Below the pieces are notes generated by a model, which was not told the origin of the DNA, searched no databases, and saw nothing but the letters and a program-made list of their open reading frames with translations. From the NCBI RefSeq assembly GCF_000010785.1, contig NC_013799.1:868001-932000 (forward strand): a stretch of 64,000 nt of DNA, in the 5' to 3' direction. This DNA is from Hydrogenobacter thermophilus TK-6. Its GTDB lineage: Bacteria; Aquificota; Aquificia; Aquificales; Aquificaceae. Made by a program: the position numbers and the translations under genes. Below are positions 18,007 through 26,047 of this stretch, piece by piece (within the stretch, counting starts at the first letter, position 1; each line of letters begins with the position of its first letter).

Positions 18007-18600
18007 ATGCTAAAGGTTGGTCTTACAGGTAATATAGGCTGTGGCAAATCTACAGTTGCGCGCATGTTTATGGAACTTGGTGCATACACCTTTGATGCAG
18101 ATGCAATTATAAGGACTTTTTATCAGGAAAAGGGAGAAGTCTACAGAAAAGTTGTGGAAGCTTTCGGAGAGGGTATTTTGGACAAGGAGGGAAACATAGA
18201 CAGAAAAAAACTCGCAGATTTAGTTTTTTTGGACATTAACAAACTCAGACTTTTGGAAAGCATCACTCATAAGGCTCTTTATGAGAGGCTTGAGGAGGAG
18301 TTTAGAAGACTTCCTCAGGATGCCATAGCTATCGTTGAGGCAAGCCTTCTTGTGGAAAAAGGCACTTATAAGAACTATGACAGGCTCATAGTAGTTTATG
18401 CTCCTTATGAGGTGTGTAAAGAGAGAGCCATAAAATCCGGGTTTTCCTCAGAGGACTTTGAGAGGCGATGGAAGAATCAGATGCCACCTGAGGAGAAGCT
18501 AAAGTATGCGGACTTTGTTATAGATAACTCAGGGAGTTTAGAAAGCACTCAAAAGCAGGTAAAGAAGGTCTATAGGGAGCTTTTAAACCTCGTCCACTAA
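18007..18600 (+). CDS. coaE: Dephospho-CoA kinase
   Basis: Last step of coenzyme A synthesis. 197 residues: P-loop GLTGNIGCGKST at the N-terminus, FDADAIIR near 30, and the LID region with Arg residues (ERRWKNQMPPEEKLKYADFVIDN region) near 150. Full family length. The C-terminus overlaps the convergent Fe-S protein gene by 18 nt. Confidence 0.95.
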   Translation: MLKVGLTGNIGCGKSTVARMFMELGAYTFDADAIIRTFYQEKGEVYRKVVEAFGEGILDKEGNIDRKKLADLVFLDINKLRLLESITHKALYERLEEEFRRLPQDAIAIVEASLLVEKGTYKNYDRLIVVYAPYEVCKERAIKSGFSSEDFERRWKNQMPPEEKLKYADFVIDNSGSLESTQKQVKKVYRELLNLVH

Positions 18601-19782
18601 CCTCTCTGCCAGATAATCTGCCAAGTGCATCACCTCTTGAGCAGTCTTGTGCTTTATGGTGCCGTCCTTTAAATTCAGCACACAGCCGGGGCATGTGGAA
18701 AGAACTATATTAGCACCGGTGCTTGCCAGGTCCTCTATCTTCTCCTTCTGTATCTGGTCCGACATTTTGGGATTGGTTATAGAAAAAAGTCCTGCAAAGC
18801 CACAGCAGGATTTGTCCTTTTGAGCTTTTTTCAGCTGCGCATTCTCAACTGAATTCATCACCGAATAAAAAACCTCGTCTTTTACCTTCATAGCACTGTA
18901 AGAGTGGCAAGGCACATGAAAGGTTATGCTCTCTCCTTTGCCCACAAACCTGAGCCTTTTGTCCTGCAAAAGCTCTGCAAAGTCGTAAACCTTCTTGTTT
19001 ATTCCGTAGTCCTCCTGCAGAGCGCCACCGCATGTGGGACAAGCAACCACTATAGCATCGTAATCATACTTTTGCATCTCCTTTAGATTGTGATCTTTTA
19101 GTCTTTCAAAAGTCTCCGTGTTGCCCGAGTAGTAGTGGGGTGCGCCACAGCACCTTATGTCCTCCGGCACCACCACCGTATAGCCTGCTCTGTTTAAAAG
19201 CTTTACAACGTTTTCACCAGTTTTACCGTAAAAGGCATCTATCATGCACCCTGTAAAGAAGAGGAGTTTTGCTTTCTCTTTCTCCGCTTTAAAAACCTTA
19301 CCCCTAAGACCAAAAGCTTTTGAGGTAGGCTTTGGCATAAACTTGACAGCTCCTGTGGGAAACGGCGTCTTTATCTCATTTGTGGGAAGAAGGCTCATGA
19401 TTCTACCTGCCAGCTTTACCAGCTTTCTGCCTACCTTGGTTTGCATAAGTTCAAGAGATTTAAGACCAGCGGACTTTACCATACCAGCACCCAACTCCTC
19501 CTTTTGCATATGCCTGGCATATACCAGTATCTCCTTATAATGCACATCGTTGGGACATATCCACTCACACCTTCTACACATGGCGCACTCGTCCCACTGC
19601 TTAGCCACTTCACCCGTAAGAGGTATTTCTCCTTCTATAACCATCTGCGCAAGGGCAAGCCTGCCTCTTGCAAAGCTCCCCTCTTCCTGATTTACACTGT
19701 AGGTAGGACACACTGACTTGCAAAGGCCACACTTTACACACTTCTGGGCAAGATCTATAGGAATCTCAACTGCCTTTTCCAT
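18583..19782 (-). CDS. Fe-S oxidoreductase with two CCG domains (GlcF/GlpC family)
   Basis: 399 residues. Two N-terminal 4Fe-4S motifs (CVKCGLCKSVCPTY and CAMCRRCEWICPND), then two cysteine-rich CCG domains with CCGAPHYYSG near 200 and CCGFAGLF near 325. This build is shared by glycolate oxidase GlcF, glycerol-3-phosphate GlpC and HdrD-type subunits. No FAD partner adjoins, so the substrate is undetermined. Confidence 0.85.
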   Translation of the reverse strand: MEKAVEIPIDLAQKCVKCGLCKSVCPTYSVNQEEGSFARGRLALAQMVIEGEIPLTGEVAKQWDECAMCRRCEWICPNDVHYKEILVYARHMQKEELGAGMVKSAGLKSLELMQTKVGRKLVKLAGRIMSLLPTNEIKTPFPTGAVKFMPKPTSKAFGLRGKVFKAEKEKAKLLFFTGCMIDAFYGKTGENVVKLLNRAGYTVVVPEDIRCCGAPHYYSGNTETFERLKDHNLKEMQKYDYDAIVVACPTCGGALQEDYGINKKVYDFAELLQDKRLRFVGKGESITFHVPCHSYSAMKVKDEVFYSVMNSVENAQLKKAQKDKSCCGFAGLFSITNPKMSDQIQKEKIEDLASTGANIVLSTCPGCVLNLKDGTIKHKTAQEVMHLADYLAERLVDEV

Positions 19783-19830
19783 AGTTTAACTAAATATAGC
19801 TTTTTGGGAAGCTTTTTATATGATAGGATT

Positions 19831-19859
19831 AATAAAAAACAAACCCCCTCATGGGGGGT
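19831..19859 (-). terminator. Intrinsic terminator of the FCSD-like gene
   Basis: On the minus strand a stem of CCCCC-ATGA-GGGGG is followed by TTTGTTTTTTATT, a well-formed rho-independent terminator, about 40 nt after the stop codon at 19897. Confidence 0.8.
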
Positions 19860-19896
19860 GCTTAAGAAGAGGTGAAAGGGACTGGAAAAAGGGAGG

Positions 19897-21105
19897 TTAC
19901 GCAAACATGTCTCTGTATAGTCCCTTCGCCCACTCTATGTAGGCTTTGTAATTGCTCTCCTTTGGCTGTTCGTCCATTTTTACATTAGCAAACTCAAACT
20001 TTCCGTTGCCCAAATACTTGTAGGTTAAGTCTATCCATATGGCTTCTTGAGGTGCAACCGCGGAGTAGCAAAGGGTTCTTGGGGGTTCATAAGCTATCTC
20101 TTTGCCAGCTATCTTTGCAAGTATGAGTTTCGCTATATAGTGAGCTTCCGTATTGGAAGTATTTCCACTCTTTGAGAAGGGCTGGTTTCTTGCATCTCCC
20201 GTTACATAAACCCTCTCATCACCTACCGCATGATACTTCAGAGGGTCTATGTCAGGCCACCTCTCACCCTTCTTCACAAGACCTGCCTTAAAAACTATCT
20301 CTCCAGCTTTGCAAATAGGATAAATGGCACCATCGTCAAAGTCAATGTCTCCATAGGCTTCCGTTGATATCCTGCGCTTATTCACATCAACGGATTTTAT
20401 ACCTGCATTGGGATAGTACTCTACATAACCTTTCACTATGTTATCCCACGCGTAATGAAAGCCCTTTGCCTTAACGGGTGGGTCAGGGTGGTTGTCCACG
20501 AGTACTACCTTGCCGTTTACCTTATTCTTTTTGAAATACCATGCTATAAGCGTTGCCCTTTCATAGGGAGCAGGCAGACATCTGTAATCAAGACCCGGCG
20601 GTACGGTGAGGACAAAGGTACCTTTCTCAAAGTTCTGTATTTTTTCCTTTATCCTTATATGTTCCGAAGCTGGTATGAAGCCTGCCGGATAGCGCACCTG
20701 TGCAAGCTCTATCTCTTTGGGGTCCTTTATCCAGCTTTCGTAGTGGTAATCTATGCCGGGGGCAAGCACTAGGTAATCGTAGCTTAGCACCCCTTTGTCA
20801 GTGTATACCTTTCTTGCAGACCTGTCCACATCAATCACCGAGGTGCCTGTGAGTATGTGATAGCCGTGTCTGGCTGCAGGTGTAAGAAAGTCATGCATGA
20901 GAAACTCAAGGTTCACCAGGTCAACAAGCCAGAGGTTGCTCACAGGACATGAGAAGAATTCGTGCCTTTTGTCAATGAGAACTACATCCACATTGGGGTT
21001 GCCCATCTTTATGTACTTGGCTATGGTCAGTCCCGACCAGCCGGCACCTACTATTACGACGCGTGGTGAATTTTTGGAAGGCTTAGGTAGATTTAGCTCC
21101 TCCAT
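19897..21105 (-). CDS. Flavocytochrome c sulfide dehydrogenase flavoprotein (FccB/SoxF-like)
   Basis: FAD protein oxidising sulfide, usually with a haem-c partner. 402 residues. FAD fold VVIVGAGWSGLTIAKYI near 16, redox-Cys segment EFFSCPVSNLW near 53, second Cys segment YRCLPAPYERATLIAWYF near 195 (the FccB form of the active-site pair) and an FCSD-type C-terminus. The frame as read starts at MEELN with no signal. A complete Tat signal lies directly upstream in another frame, across an A10 tract. No cytochrome partner adjoins. SQR is the alternative, but YRC-PxPYERA favours FCSD. Confidence 0.85.
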   Translation of the reverse strand: MEELNLPKPSKNSPRVVIVGAGWSGLTIAKYIKMGNPNVDVVLIDKRHEFFSCPVSNLWLVDLVNLEFLMHDFLTPAARHGYHILTGTSVIDVDRSARKVYTDKGVLSYDYLVLAPGIDYHYESWIKDPKEIELAQVRYPAGFIPASEHIRIKEKIQNFEKGTFVLTVPPGLDYRCLPAPYERATLIAWYFKKNKVNGKVVLVDNHPDPPVKAKGFHYAWDNIVKGYVEYYPNAGIKSVDVNKRRISTEAYGDIDFDDGAIYPICKAGEIVFKAGLVKKGERWPDIDPLKYHAVGDERVYVTGDARNQPFSKSGNTSNTEAHYIAKLILAKIAGKEIAYEPPRTLCYSAVAPQEAIWIDLTYKYLGNGKFEFANVKMDEQPKESNYKAYIEWAKGLYRDMFA

Positions 21106-21206
21106 TTTTTTTTTGCAAAGGTAAAGCTCGCACCTCCGCTTAAAAGACTCGCAGCAACTACACTGCTACCCGAAAGTTTTAAAAATTCCCGTCTGTCCAA
21201 GCGCAT
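21093..21206 (-). other. Out-of-frame Tat signal peptide for the FCSD-like gene, ending in an A10 tract
   Basis: From ATG 21206 (AAGGAGG 7 nt upstream) the frame reads MRLDRREFLKLSGSS, then VVAASLLSGG and FTFAKKK, a textbook twin-arginine signal, and ends at TAA after 37 codons. The tract of ten A (21105-21114) falls at the signal/mature junction. One extra A (or two fewer) would fuse it in frame to MEELN. Explanations: homopolymer sequencing error, transcriptional slippage, or a real frameshift. Confidence 0.8.
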
Positions 21207-21246
21207 CTCCATACCTCCTTGTTTTTAACACTTGCATTAATTTATA

Positions 21247-21262
21247 TGCAAACTGCGTGCCA
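21247..21262 (-). promoter_or_regulatory. Sigma-54 promoter for the FCSD-like gene
   Basis: On the minus strand TGGCAC-GCAGT-TTGCA matches the -24/-12 consensus exactly, with GG and GC ten bases apart. Transcription would start near 21236, giving a leader of about 30 nt before ATG 21206. A gene for an NtrC-family activator lies about 1.1 kb away. Confidence 0.82.
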
Positions 21263-21337
21263 AAATAGGAGTTGAAAGACACACCTTGCCTTTTGCACAT
21301 GCTCTCTTACAAAGGATGACACATATGACAGAATGCA

Positions 21338-21353
21338 GGGACATGTGTGTCCC
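21338..21353. promoter_or_regulatory. 16-bp inverted repeat, candidate operator/enhancer
   Basis: GGGACA-TGTG-TGTCCC, perfect 6-bp arms. It lies about 75 bp upstream of the -24 element of the sigma-54 promoter, a normal enhancer position, and just before the kinase gene. A plausible binding site for the neighbouring regulator; a single site only. Confidence 0.45.
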
Positions 21354-21376
21354 AAGTGGTATACTATAACCCCATT

Positions 21377-22402
21377 ATGAGGGAGTTTTCCATATTTGAT
21401 GATTTTGAAGAGGAGGTTGTGGTAATAGACAGAAACTACAGGATACTTTATGCCAATAACAAGTATGCGAAGGATTTGGGCTATACTTCAAGAGAAGAAG
21501 TTATAGGTAAAGAGTGTTTTAGAATCTCTCATTACAGAGATGAACCGTGCGATGGTGAGTGTCATCCGTGTCCTCTCAAGGAGATAGAAAAGACAGGAAG
21601 GGCTGTCCATGTGATACACACCCACTATACTCACGACAAAAGCGAATTTCCAGTGGAAATATGCGCCTATCCCCTCAAGGAAGGGTCCGTTTTGCAGATA
21701 ATAAAGAGTATAAAAGATGATAAGGAGAAGTATTACCTTTTCAGCTTATCTCAGAGGTTAAGCTCCATATCTCAACTTGCTTTAGGGGTTGCTCACCAGA
21801 TAAATACACCCCTTAACATTATATACACATGCGCACAAATGCTTGAAAGGGAATCTGGAGAGAAGGAAGAGATAGTAAAGATAAAGGAGGCTGTGTGTGC
21901 ATGTAAGGATTACATAAATAAACTTCTCCTTATGGTCCGCAACTCAAAGGAGCGGAGCCTTGTTGACATAAAGAAAGCTGCGGAAGATTGTATAGATCTT
22001 CTAAGAATATACGCAGAGGAGAAGGGCGTGATCATTGAAAAACAATTGACTCAGTGCGGTTTCGTTTTGGGTAGCGAAGCGGATGTGAGGCATGTGATCA
22101 CCAACCTGCTTGTGAATGCTATACAGGTTTCTGACAGAGGGCAAAAGGTTTATGTAAGAACTGACGCTAACGATGGGTATGCAGTTGTAGAGGTGCAGGA
22201 TGAGGGTCCTGGCATAGACCCCGAAGAGCTTAATAAGATATTCCTGCCCTTTTATCAGGGTAAGAACAGAAAGAGCAGCGACGGATGCGGATTGGGTCTT
22301 TCTATAGTGGAGAGCATACTCAGGGATATGGGTGGTAGCGTGTATGTGGATTCTTCGCCGGGTAAAGGGTCAAGGTTTGTCGTTAAGTTCCCTCTCCTTT
22401 AA
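21377..22402 (+). CDS. Cytoplasmic PAS-domain histidine kinase
   Basis: About 341 residues. PAS domain (about 1-105) with a cysteine cluster CFRISHYRDEPCDGECHPC, then a HisKA domain with the phospho-acceptor His in GVAHQINTPLN (about 145) and a HATPase domain with N-box LLVNAIQVSD, DEGPGIDPEE and GLGLSIVESIL. No membrane helix, so it senses an internal signal. ATG 21377 is preferred (TATAAC 6 nt upstream); GTG 21347 would add 10 residues. Convergent with and next to the NtrC-like regulator, so they are the likely cognate pair. Confidence 0.9.
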   Translation: MREFSIFDDFEEEVVVIDRNYRILYANNKYAKDLGYTSREEVIGKECFRISHYRDEPCDGECHPCPLKEIEKTGRAVHVIHTHYTHDKSEFPVEICAYPLKEGSVLQIIKSIKDDKEKYYLFSLSQRLSSISQLALGVAHQINTPLNIIYTCAQMLERESGEKEEIVKIKEAVCACKDYINKLLLMVRNSKERSLVDIKKAAEDCIDLLRIYAEEKGVIIEKQLTQCGFVLGSEADVRHVITNLLVNAIQVSDRGQKVYVRTDANDGYAVVEVQDEGPGIDPEELNKIFLPFYQGKNRKSSDGCGLGLSIVESILRDMGGSVYVDSSPGKGSRFVVKFPLL

Positions 22403-23695
22403 TACCCTCAACTTCCTGTAAACCGTTCTCTTACTGCATCCAAGAACTTCTGCCACTTTGTTCACATCCTTTAAAAGCCTCAAAAGGTAAGCTGTATATC
22501 TTGCTTCAAGAAGCTCAAGGTCAGGCATGCCTTCAAATAGTTCCTTTTCAACAGGACCATTTTCTCGCGATACAAAGAGATAATCATCCACCAAGTCTCC
22601 CTCTGCCAGTATGCAGGCCCTCTCCAAAAGATTTTTCAGCTCCCTTATGTTTCCCTTCCAGGGATAGTTTTTGAGCATTTCCATAGCCTTCGCACTCACT
22701 CTTTTATTCCACTTGCTTAGAAAGAAATTGACTAATATGGGAATGTCTTCCCTTCTATCCCTGAGGGGCAAGAGTCGTATCTCAAGAATACTAAGTCTGT
22801 AATAAAGGTCCTCTCTGAACAGTCCTTTTTCGCATAGAGCTTTAAGATTTTTGTTGGTTGCGGATATGATCCTTACATCCGCAAATTCCTCCTTGACAGA
22901 ACCCACTCTTCTAAACCTCTTTGTTTCTATAAACCTCAGAAGCTTTGGTTGTATGTGCTGAGGTAGGTCGCCTACTTCATCAAGAAAAAGCGTGCCACCC
23001 TTTGCCATCTCAACAAGACCTTTCTTCTTGTGAGAAGCTCCAGTAAAAGCTCCCTTCTCGTAGCCGAAAAGCTCGCTCTCAAAAAGTTCTGGAGGTATGG
23101 AAGTGCACTCCACCACTAGGAAGGGCTTTTCCCTCCTATTTGAGAGTTCATGTATGTACCTTGCCAGTACCTCCTTACCGGTTCCAGTTTCACCTACGAT
23201 GAGTATGTTGGTATCGGTTTTTGCGTATCTTTCACAAAGGGAGAGGATTTCCGCAAATTTTGGGCTCCTTGTCTCAAAGGTGTAGTCCATACCCTTTCTG
23301 ATGAGTTCTTTTAGTGTCAAATTCTCCTCTTCTGTGAGCTTCTCTTTCATAGCCCTTTTTATGTCCGCTTCAAGAATGTCAAGATTGAAAGGCTTTTGAA
23401 TAAAGTCGTAAGCACCGGCTTTTATGGATTCCACCGCCGTTTTTATATCACCGTAGCCTGTTATGACTATTATCTTTGCATCGCTCACTTCCTTTACTCT
23501 CTTTACTACCTGCACTCCTTCTGCATCAGGAAGCTTGAGATCAAGAAGAACAATGTCGTAAGATTCATTAGTAAGAACTGTAAGCGCTTCTTTAAATGTA
23601 CCCACACCCCTGCAGATGTAATTGCTCTTTGATAAGGCTTTTATGAGAGCATCCTTTAAGCTGGCATCATCTTCAACTATGAGAAGGCTTACCAT
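22370..23695 (-). CDS. NtrC-family sigma-54-dependent response regulator
   Basis: 441 residues. Receiver domain (about 1-120; phospho-Asp in VLLDLKLPDAEG; Lys in FIQKPFNLDI), AAA+ domain (about 140-375) with Walker A GETGTGKEVLA, the sigma-54-contacting loop GAFTGA and Walker B GGTLFLDEVGDLP, then a Fis-type helix-turn-helix (about 400-435, VAEVLGCSKRTVYRKL). It overlaps the kinase gene 3' to 3' by 33 nt. The sigma-54 promoter at 21.25 kb is the obvious local target. Confidence 0.95.
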   Translation of the reverse strand: MVSLLIVEDDASLKDALIKALSKSNYICRGVGTFKEALTVLTNESYDIVLLDLKLPDAEGVQVVKRVKEVSDAKIIVITGYGDIKTAVESIKAGAYDFIQKPFNLDILEADIKRAMKEKLTEEENLTLKELIRKGMDYTFETRSPKFAEILSLCERYAKTDTNILIVGETGTGKEVLARYIHELSNRREKPFLVVECTSIPPELFESELFGYEKGAFTGASHKKKGLVEMAKGGTLFLDEVGDLPQHIQPKLLRFIETKRFRRVGSVKEEFADVRIISATNKNLKALCEKGLFREDLYYRLSILEIRLLPLRDRREDIPILVNFFLSKWNKRVSAKAMEMLKNYPWKGNIRELKNLLERACILAEGDLVDDYLFVSRENGPVEKELFEGMPDLELLEARYTAYLLRLLKDVNKVAEVLGCSKRTVYRKLRVLKERELNDKP

Positions 23696-23710
23696 AACTT
23701 TAAAGATACA

Positions 23711-24622
23711 TCACTCAAGCCTGTAGCCAAAGCTTTTGACCAGCTCTGGCCTTTTTCTCCAGTCGGGCTTTACCTTTACCCAGAGTTCTAAGTAAACTTT
23801 CCTGCCTGTTATAAGCTCTAGCTCCTCCCTTGCGAGTTTGCCTATGGACTTTAGCCTCTGTCCACCTTTGCCTATAATGATGGGCTTGTAGTTTTCTCTG
23901 TCTACCACAATCTCTCCCTTTATGACCAAAACAGAAGGGTCGCGAGTGCCTTCAGATATCTCCGTTATCACCACCGCAACGCCCTGAGGTATCTCTTGGT
24001 GTATTTTCATGAGCACCTTCTCCCTTACTATCTCGGCTGCCAAAAGGCGCAGTGGAAGGTCAGTAAGCATCTCAGGGGGAAAGAGAGGTTTGCCATCTGG
24101 CAGATACTTGAGTATGGTTTTTAAAAGCTCATCTATGTTATACCCTTTGAGAGCGCTTATTGGCAGCACTTCCTTAAACTCACCATGTTTTTTTATAATC
24201 TCCTCCGCCAGTGGAAGAACTTGGCTAACATGTCCCACTCTGTCCACTTTGTTTATAACCAAAAAGATGTGCTTTTCCTGAGCTAAAGGTTTTATGTAAT
24301 TGGAAAAGACCAGCTCATCATCCTCCAGCCAGCCATCCTCCGCATCTATCATAAAGAGTATTATGTCTGCATCCTGCAGGGAAGCGCTTGCCACCTGCAC
24401 CATAGCCTCTCCCAGAGCGTCTTTTGGTCTGTATATACCCGGTGTGTCAAGAAAAACTATCTGAGCTTCATCCGGTATGTTTTTAACTCCCAGAATCCTT
24501 ATGCGTGTGGTCCCCGGCTTGGGTGATACTATGGACACTTTTGTGCCTATGATCTGGTTAAGAAGGGTGGATTTGCCCACATTGGGTTTTCCAACTATGG
24601 CAACATAACCAAACTTCATCAC
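23711..24622 (-). CDS. era: Ribosome-assembly GTPase Era
   Basis: 303 residues. G1 GKPNVGKST, G2 region PGTTR, G3 DTPGIY, G4 NKVDRVG, and a C-terminal KH RNA-binding domain with IIGKGGQRLKSIG near 250. Binds the 3' end of 16S rRNA during 30S maturation. Overlaps the upstream 150-residue gene by 4 nt. Confidence 0.97.
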   Translation of the reverse strand: MMKFGYVAIVGKPNVGKSTLLNQIIGTKVSIVSPKPGTTRIRILGVKNIPDEAQIVFLDTPGIYRPKDALGEAMVQVASASLQDADIILFMIDAEDGWLEDDELVFSNYIKPLAQEKHIFLVINKVDRVGHVSQVLPLAEEIIKKHGEFKEVLPISALKGYNIDELLKTILKYLPDGKPLFPPEMLTDLPLRLLAAEIVREKVLMKIHQEIPQGVAVVITEISEGTRDPSVLVIKGEIVVDRENYKPIIIGKGGQRLKSIGKLAREELELITGRKVYLELWVKVKPDWRKRPELVKSFGYRLE

Positions 24623-25071
24623 AAACCAAAAAGCTTTTTGATACGCTTTAATATGTTGGTTCTTCTTCTCATTTCGTAGCTCAGCTTCTCCGTCGTTTCT
24701 CCTATCCTTCCCAGCAGCGTGGAGAGTATTTCTTTATCCTTTATCCTCTCATCGTACAAAAACTCTTTTAGCACTTGGCCGGTAGCATCCAAAGCCTGAA
24801 TGACTCTCTCCAGCTGTTTCTCTTTTTCAAGGTCCACCTTGTCCACAGCACCTTCCAACGCCTTCCATATGGCTTCTACCGCACTGCTGAAACTCTTAGT
24901 GCCTGTTTCGTAATCTCCACCAAACTGGCTAAGTATCTGCGTTAGCTTGGACTTTAGCATGAACTTATACTGTGTAAGCTCTGCATAAAAAGGCTCTCTT
25001 TTGTCTATATTCTCAAAGAAGTCTTTCACCATGCTTACCACGCTATCCTCTATACTAAGCACTCTATCCAT
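24619..25071 (-). CDS. Uncharacterised helical protein upstream of era
   Basis: 150 residues from ATG 25071, chosen because AGGAGAGTGAGA precedes it; five more residues are possible from 25086. Nearly all helical, Lys/Glu-rich, with no Cys, signal or membrane segment. The C-terminus RRRTNILKRIKKLFGL is a basic amphipathic helix. Translationally coupled to era by a 4-nt overlap. I do not recognise the family. Confidence 0.7.
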   Translation of the reverse strand: MDRVLSIEDSVVSMVKDFFENIDKREPFYAELTQYKFMLKSKLTQILSQFGGDYETGTKSFSSAVEAIWKALEGAVDKVDLEKEKQLERVIQALDATGQVLKEFLYDERIKDKEILSTLLGRIGETTEKLSYEMRRRTNILKRIKKLFGL

Positions 25072-25125
25072 TCTCACTCTCCTCAAAAATTTTCTTTCAA
25101 ATAGATTTTAGCACATTAGCTGTAT

Positions 25126-25953
25126 TCATACATTATCAAACAGTTTAGAGGAATTGCCTTCTGACAGAACTTGCCTTATTCTTCTTTCCGCAAGTTTAAC
25201 ATAATCCTGGTTTATCTCATATCCTACAAAATACCTACCGCTTTTTATTGCAGCTATTGCAGTTTGACCGCTTCCCATAAATGGGTCTAAGACAACCTCA
25301 CCCTTAAATGTGTAAAGCTGGATACACCTGTAGGGTAGCTCTATTGGAAACGGAGCAGGATGCCCAATTTTCTTTGCAGATACTGCTGGAAATACCCATA
25401 CGCTCTTCGTAAATTCCAAAAACTCATCTCTAGTTATTGTGCTTTGTCTTTTAAGAGGATTTCCTCTTTTAAAAGTATCTTTGGAAAAGACCAGAATGTA
25501 CTCGTGAATATCCCGTAGTGTGGGATTTTGGGCGGATAACCAGCTTCCCCATGCGGTGGATGGGCTTGCGCTTTTGTCTTTATTCCATATAATCTCTCCC
25601 CTCATAAGGAAGCCTATATCTAGCATGTCTTGGATGATGAATGCATGCAGTGGAATGTAAGGTTTCCTACCAAGATTTGCCACATTTATGCAAACTCTAC
25701 CCCCCGGAACAAGGACTCTGTATACTTCTTTCCAAACCCTTTTGAGAAATTCCAAGTACTCCTTAAAAGATAAATCCTTATCGTATTCCTTACCCACATT
25801 GTAAGGAGGCGAGGTGACTACTAAATGAACGCTGTTGTCCGGTAGCTCCTCCATACTTTCACTACTTTTACAATAGATTCTGTTAAGATATTCTTGAGAT
25901 ATTTTTTGCTCAAAATACTTTACTTGCTTTTCTTTTGGAAAGTCTTTGTACAA
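25126..25953 (-). CDS. DNA methyltransferase (N4-cytosine/N6-adenine, TSPPY type)
   Basis: 275 residues as read from a weak TTG start. Catalytic motif TSPPYNVGKEY near 50 and SAM motif LDPFMGSGQTAIAAI near 225, the order of class-beta methyltransferases; TSPPY favours N4-methylcytosine. The frame stays open upstream and encodes a typical N-terminus (residues KFGISGRINHDSSGFY), so the natural protein is about 30 residues longer but lacks an in-frame start codon (see the A8 tract). Belongs with the restriction-enzyme-like remnant upstream. Confidence 0.85.
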   Translation of the reverse strand: MYKDFPKEKQVKYFEQKISQEYLNRIYCKSSESMEELPDNSVHLVVTSPPYNVGKEYDKDLSFKEYLEFLKRVWKEVYRVLVPGGRVCINVANLGRKPYIPLHAFIIQDMLDIGFLMRGEIIWNKDKSASPSTAWGSWLSAQNPTLRDIHEYILVFSKDTFKRGNPLKRQSTITRDEFLEFTKSVWVFPAVSAKKIGHPAPFPIELPYRCIQLYTFKGEVVLDPFMGSGQTAIAAIKSGRYFVGYEINQDYVKLAERRIRQVLSEGNSSKLFDNV

Positions 25954-26047
25954 TCTACTTGAATAAAATCCACTAGAATCGTGATTGATTCTACCAGAGA
26001 TACCAAACTTACTGGTTTTTGTTCCTCTCCTTTTTTTTAGTTGCCAT
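25954..26047 (-). other. Methyltransferase N-terminus with A8 tract placing the ATG out of frame
   Basis: ATG 26047 overlaps the end of the upstream gene and reads MATKKKERNKNQ then stop. The run of eight A (26031-26038) falls within its Lys codons. With seven or ten A the frame becomes MATKKRRGTKTSKFGI and joins the methyltransferase. This is either a homopolymer sequencing error, an inactivating slip, or a phase-variable switch. Confidence 0.7.

Noticed and set aside
19897-21105. Sulfide:quinone oxidoreductase as the identity of the flavoprotein
   Set aside because: The YRC-x-PxPYERA segment and the upstream Tat signal fit flavocytochrome c sulfide dehydrogenase better; SQRs lack such a signal.
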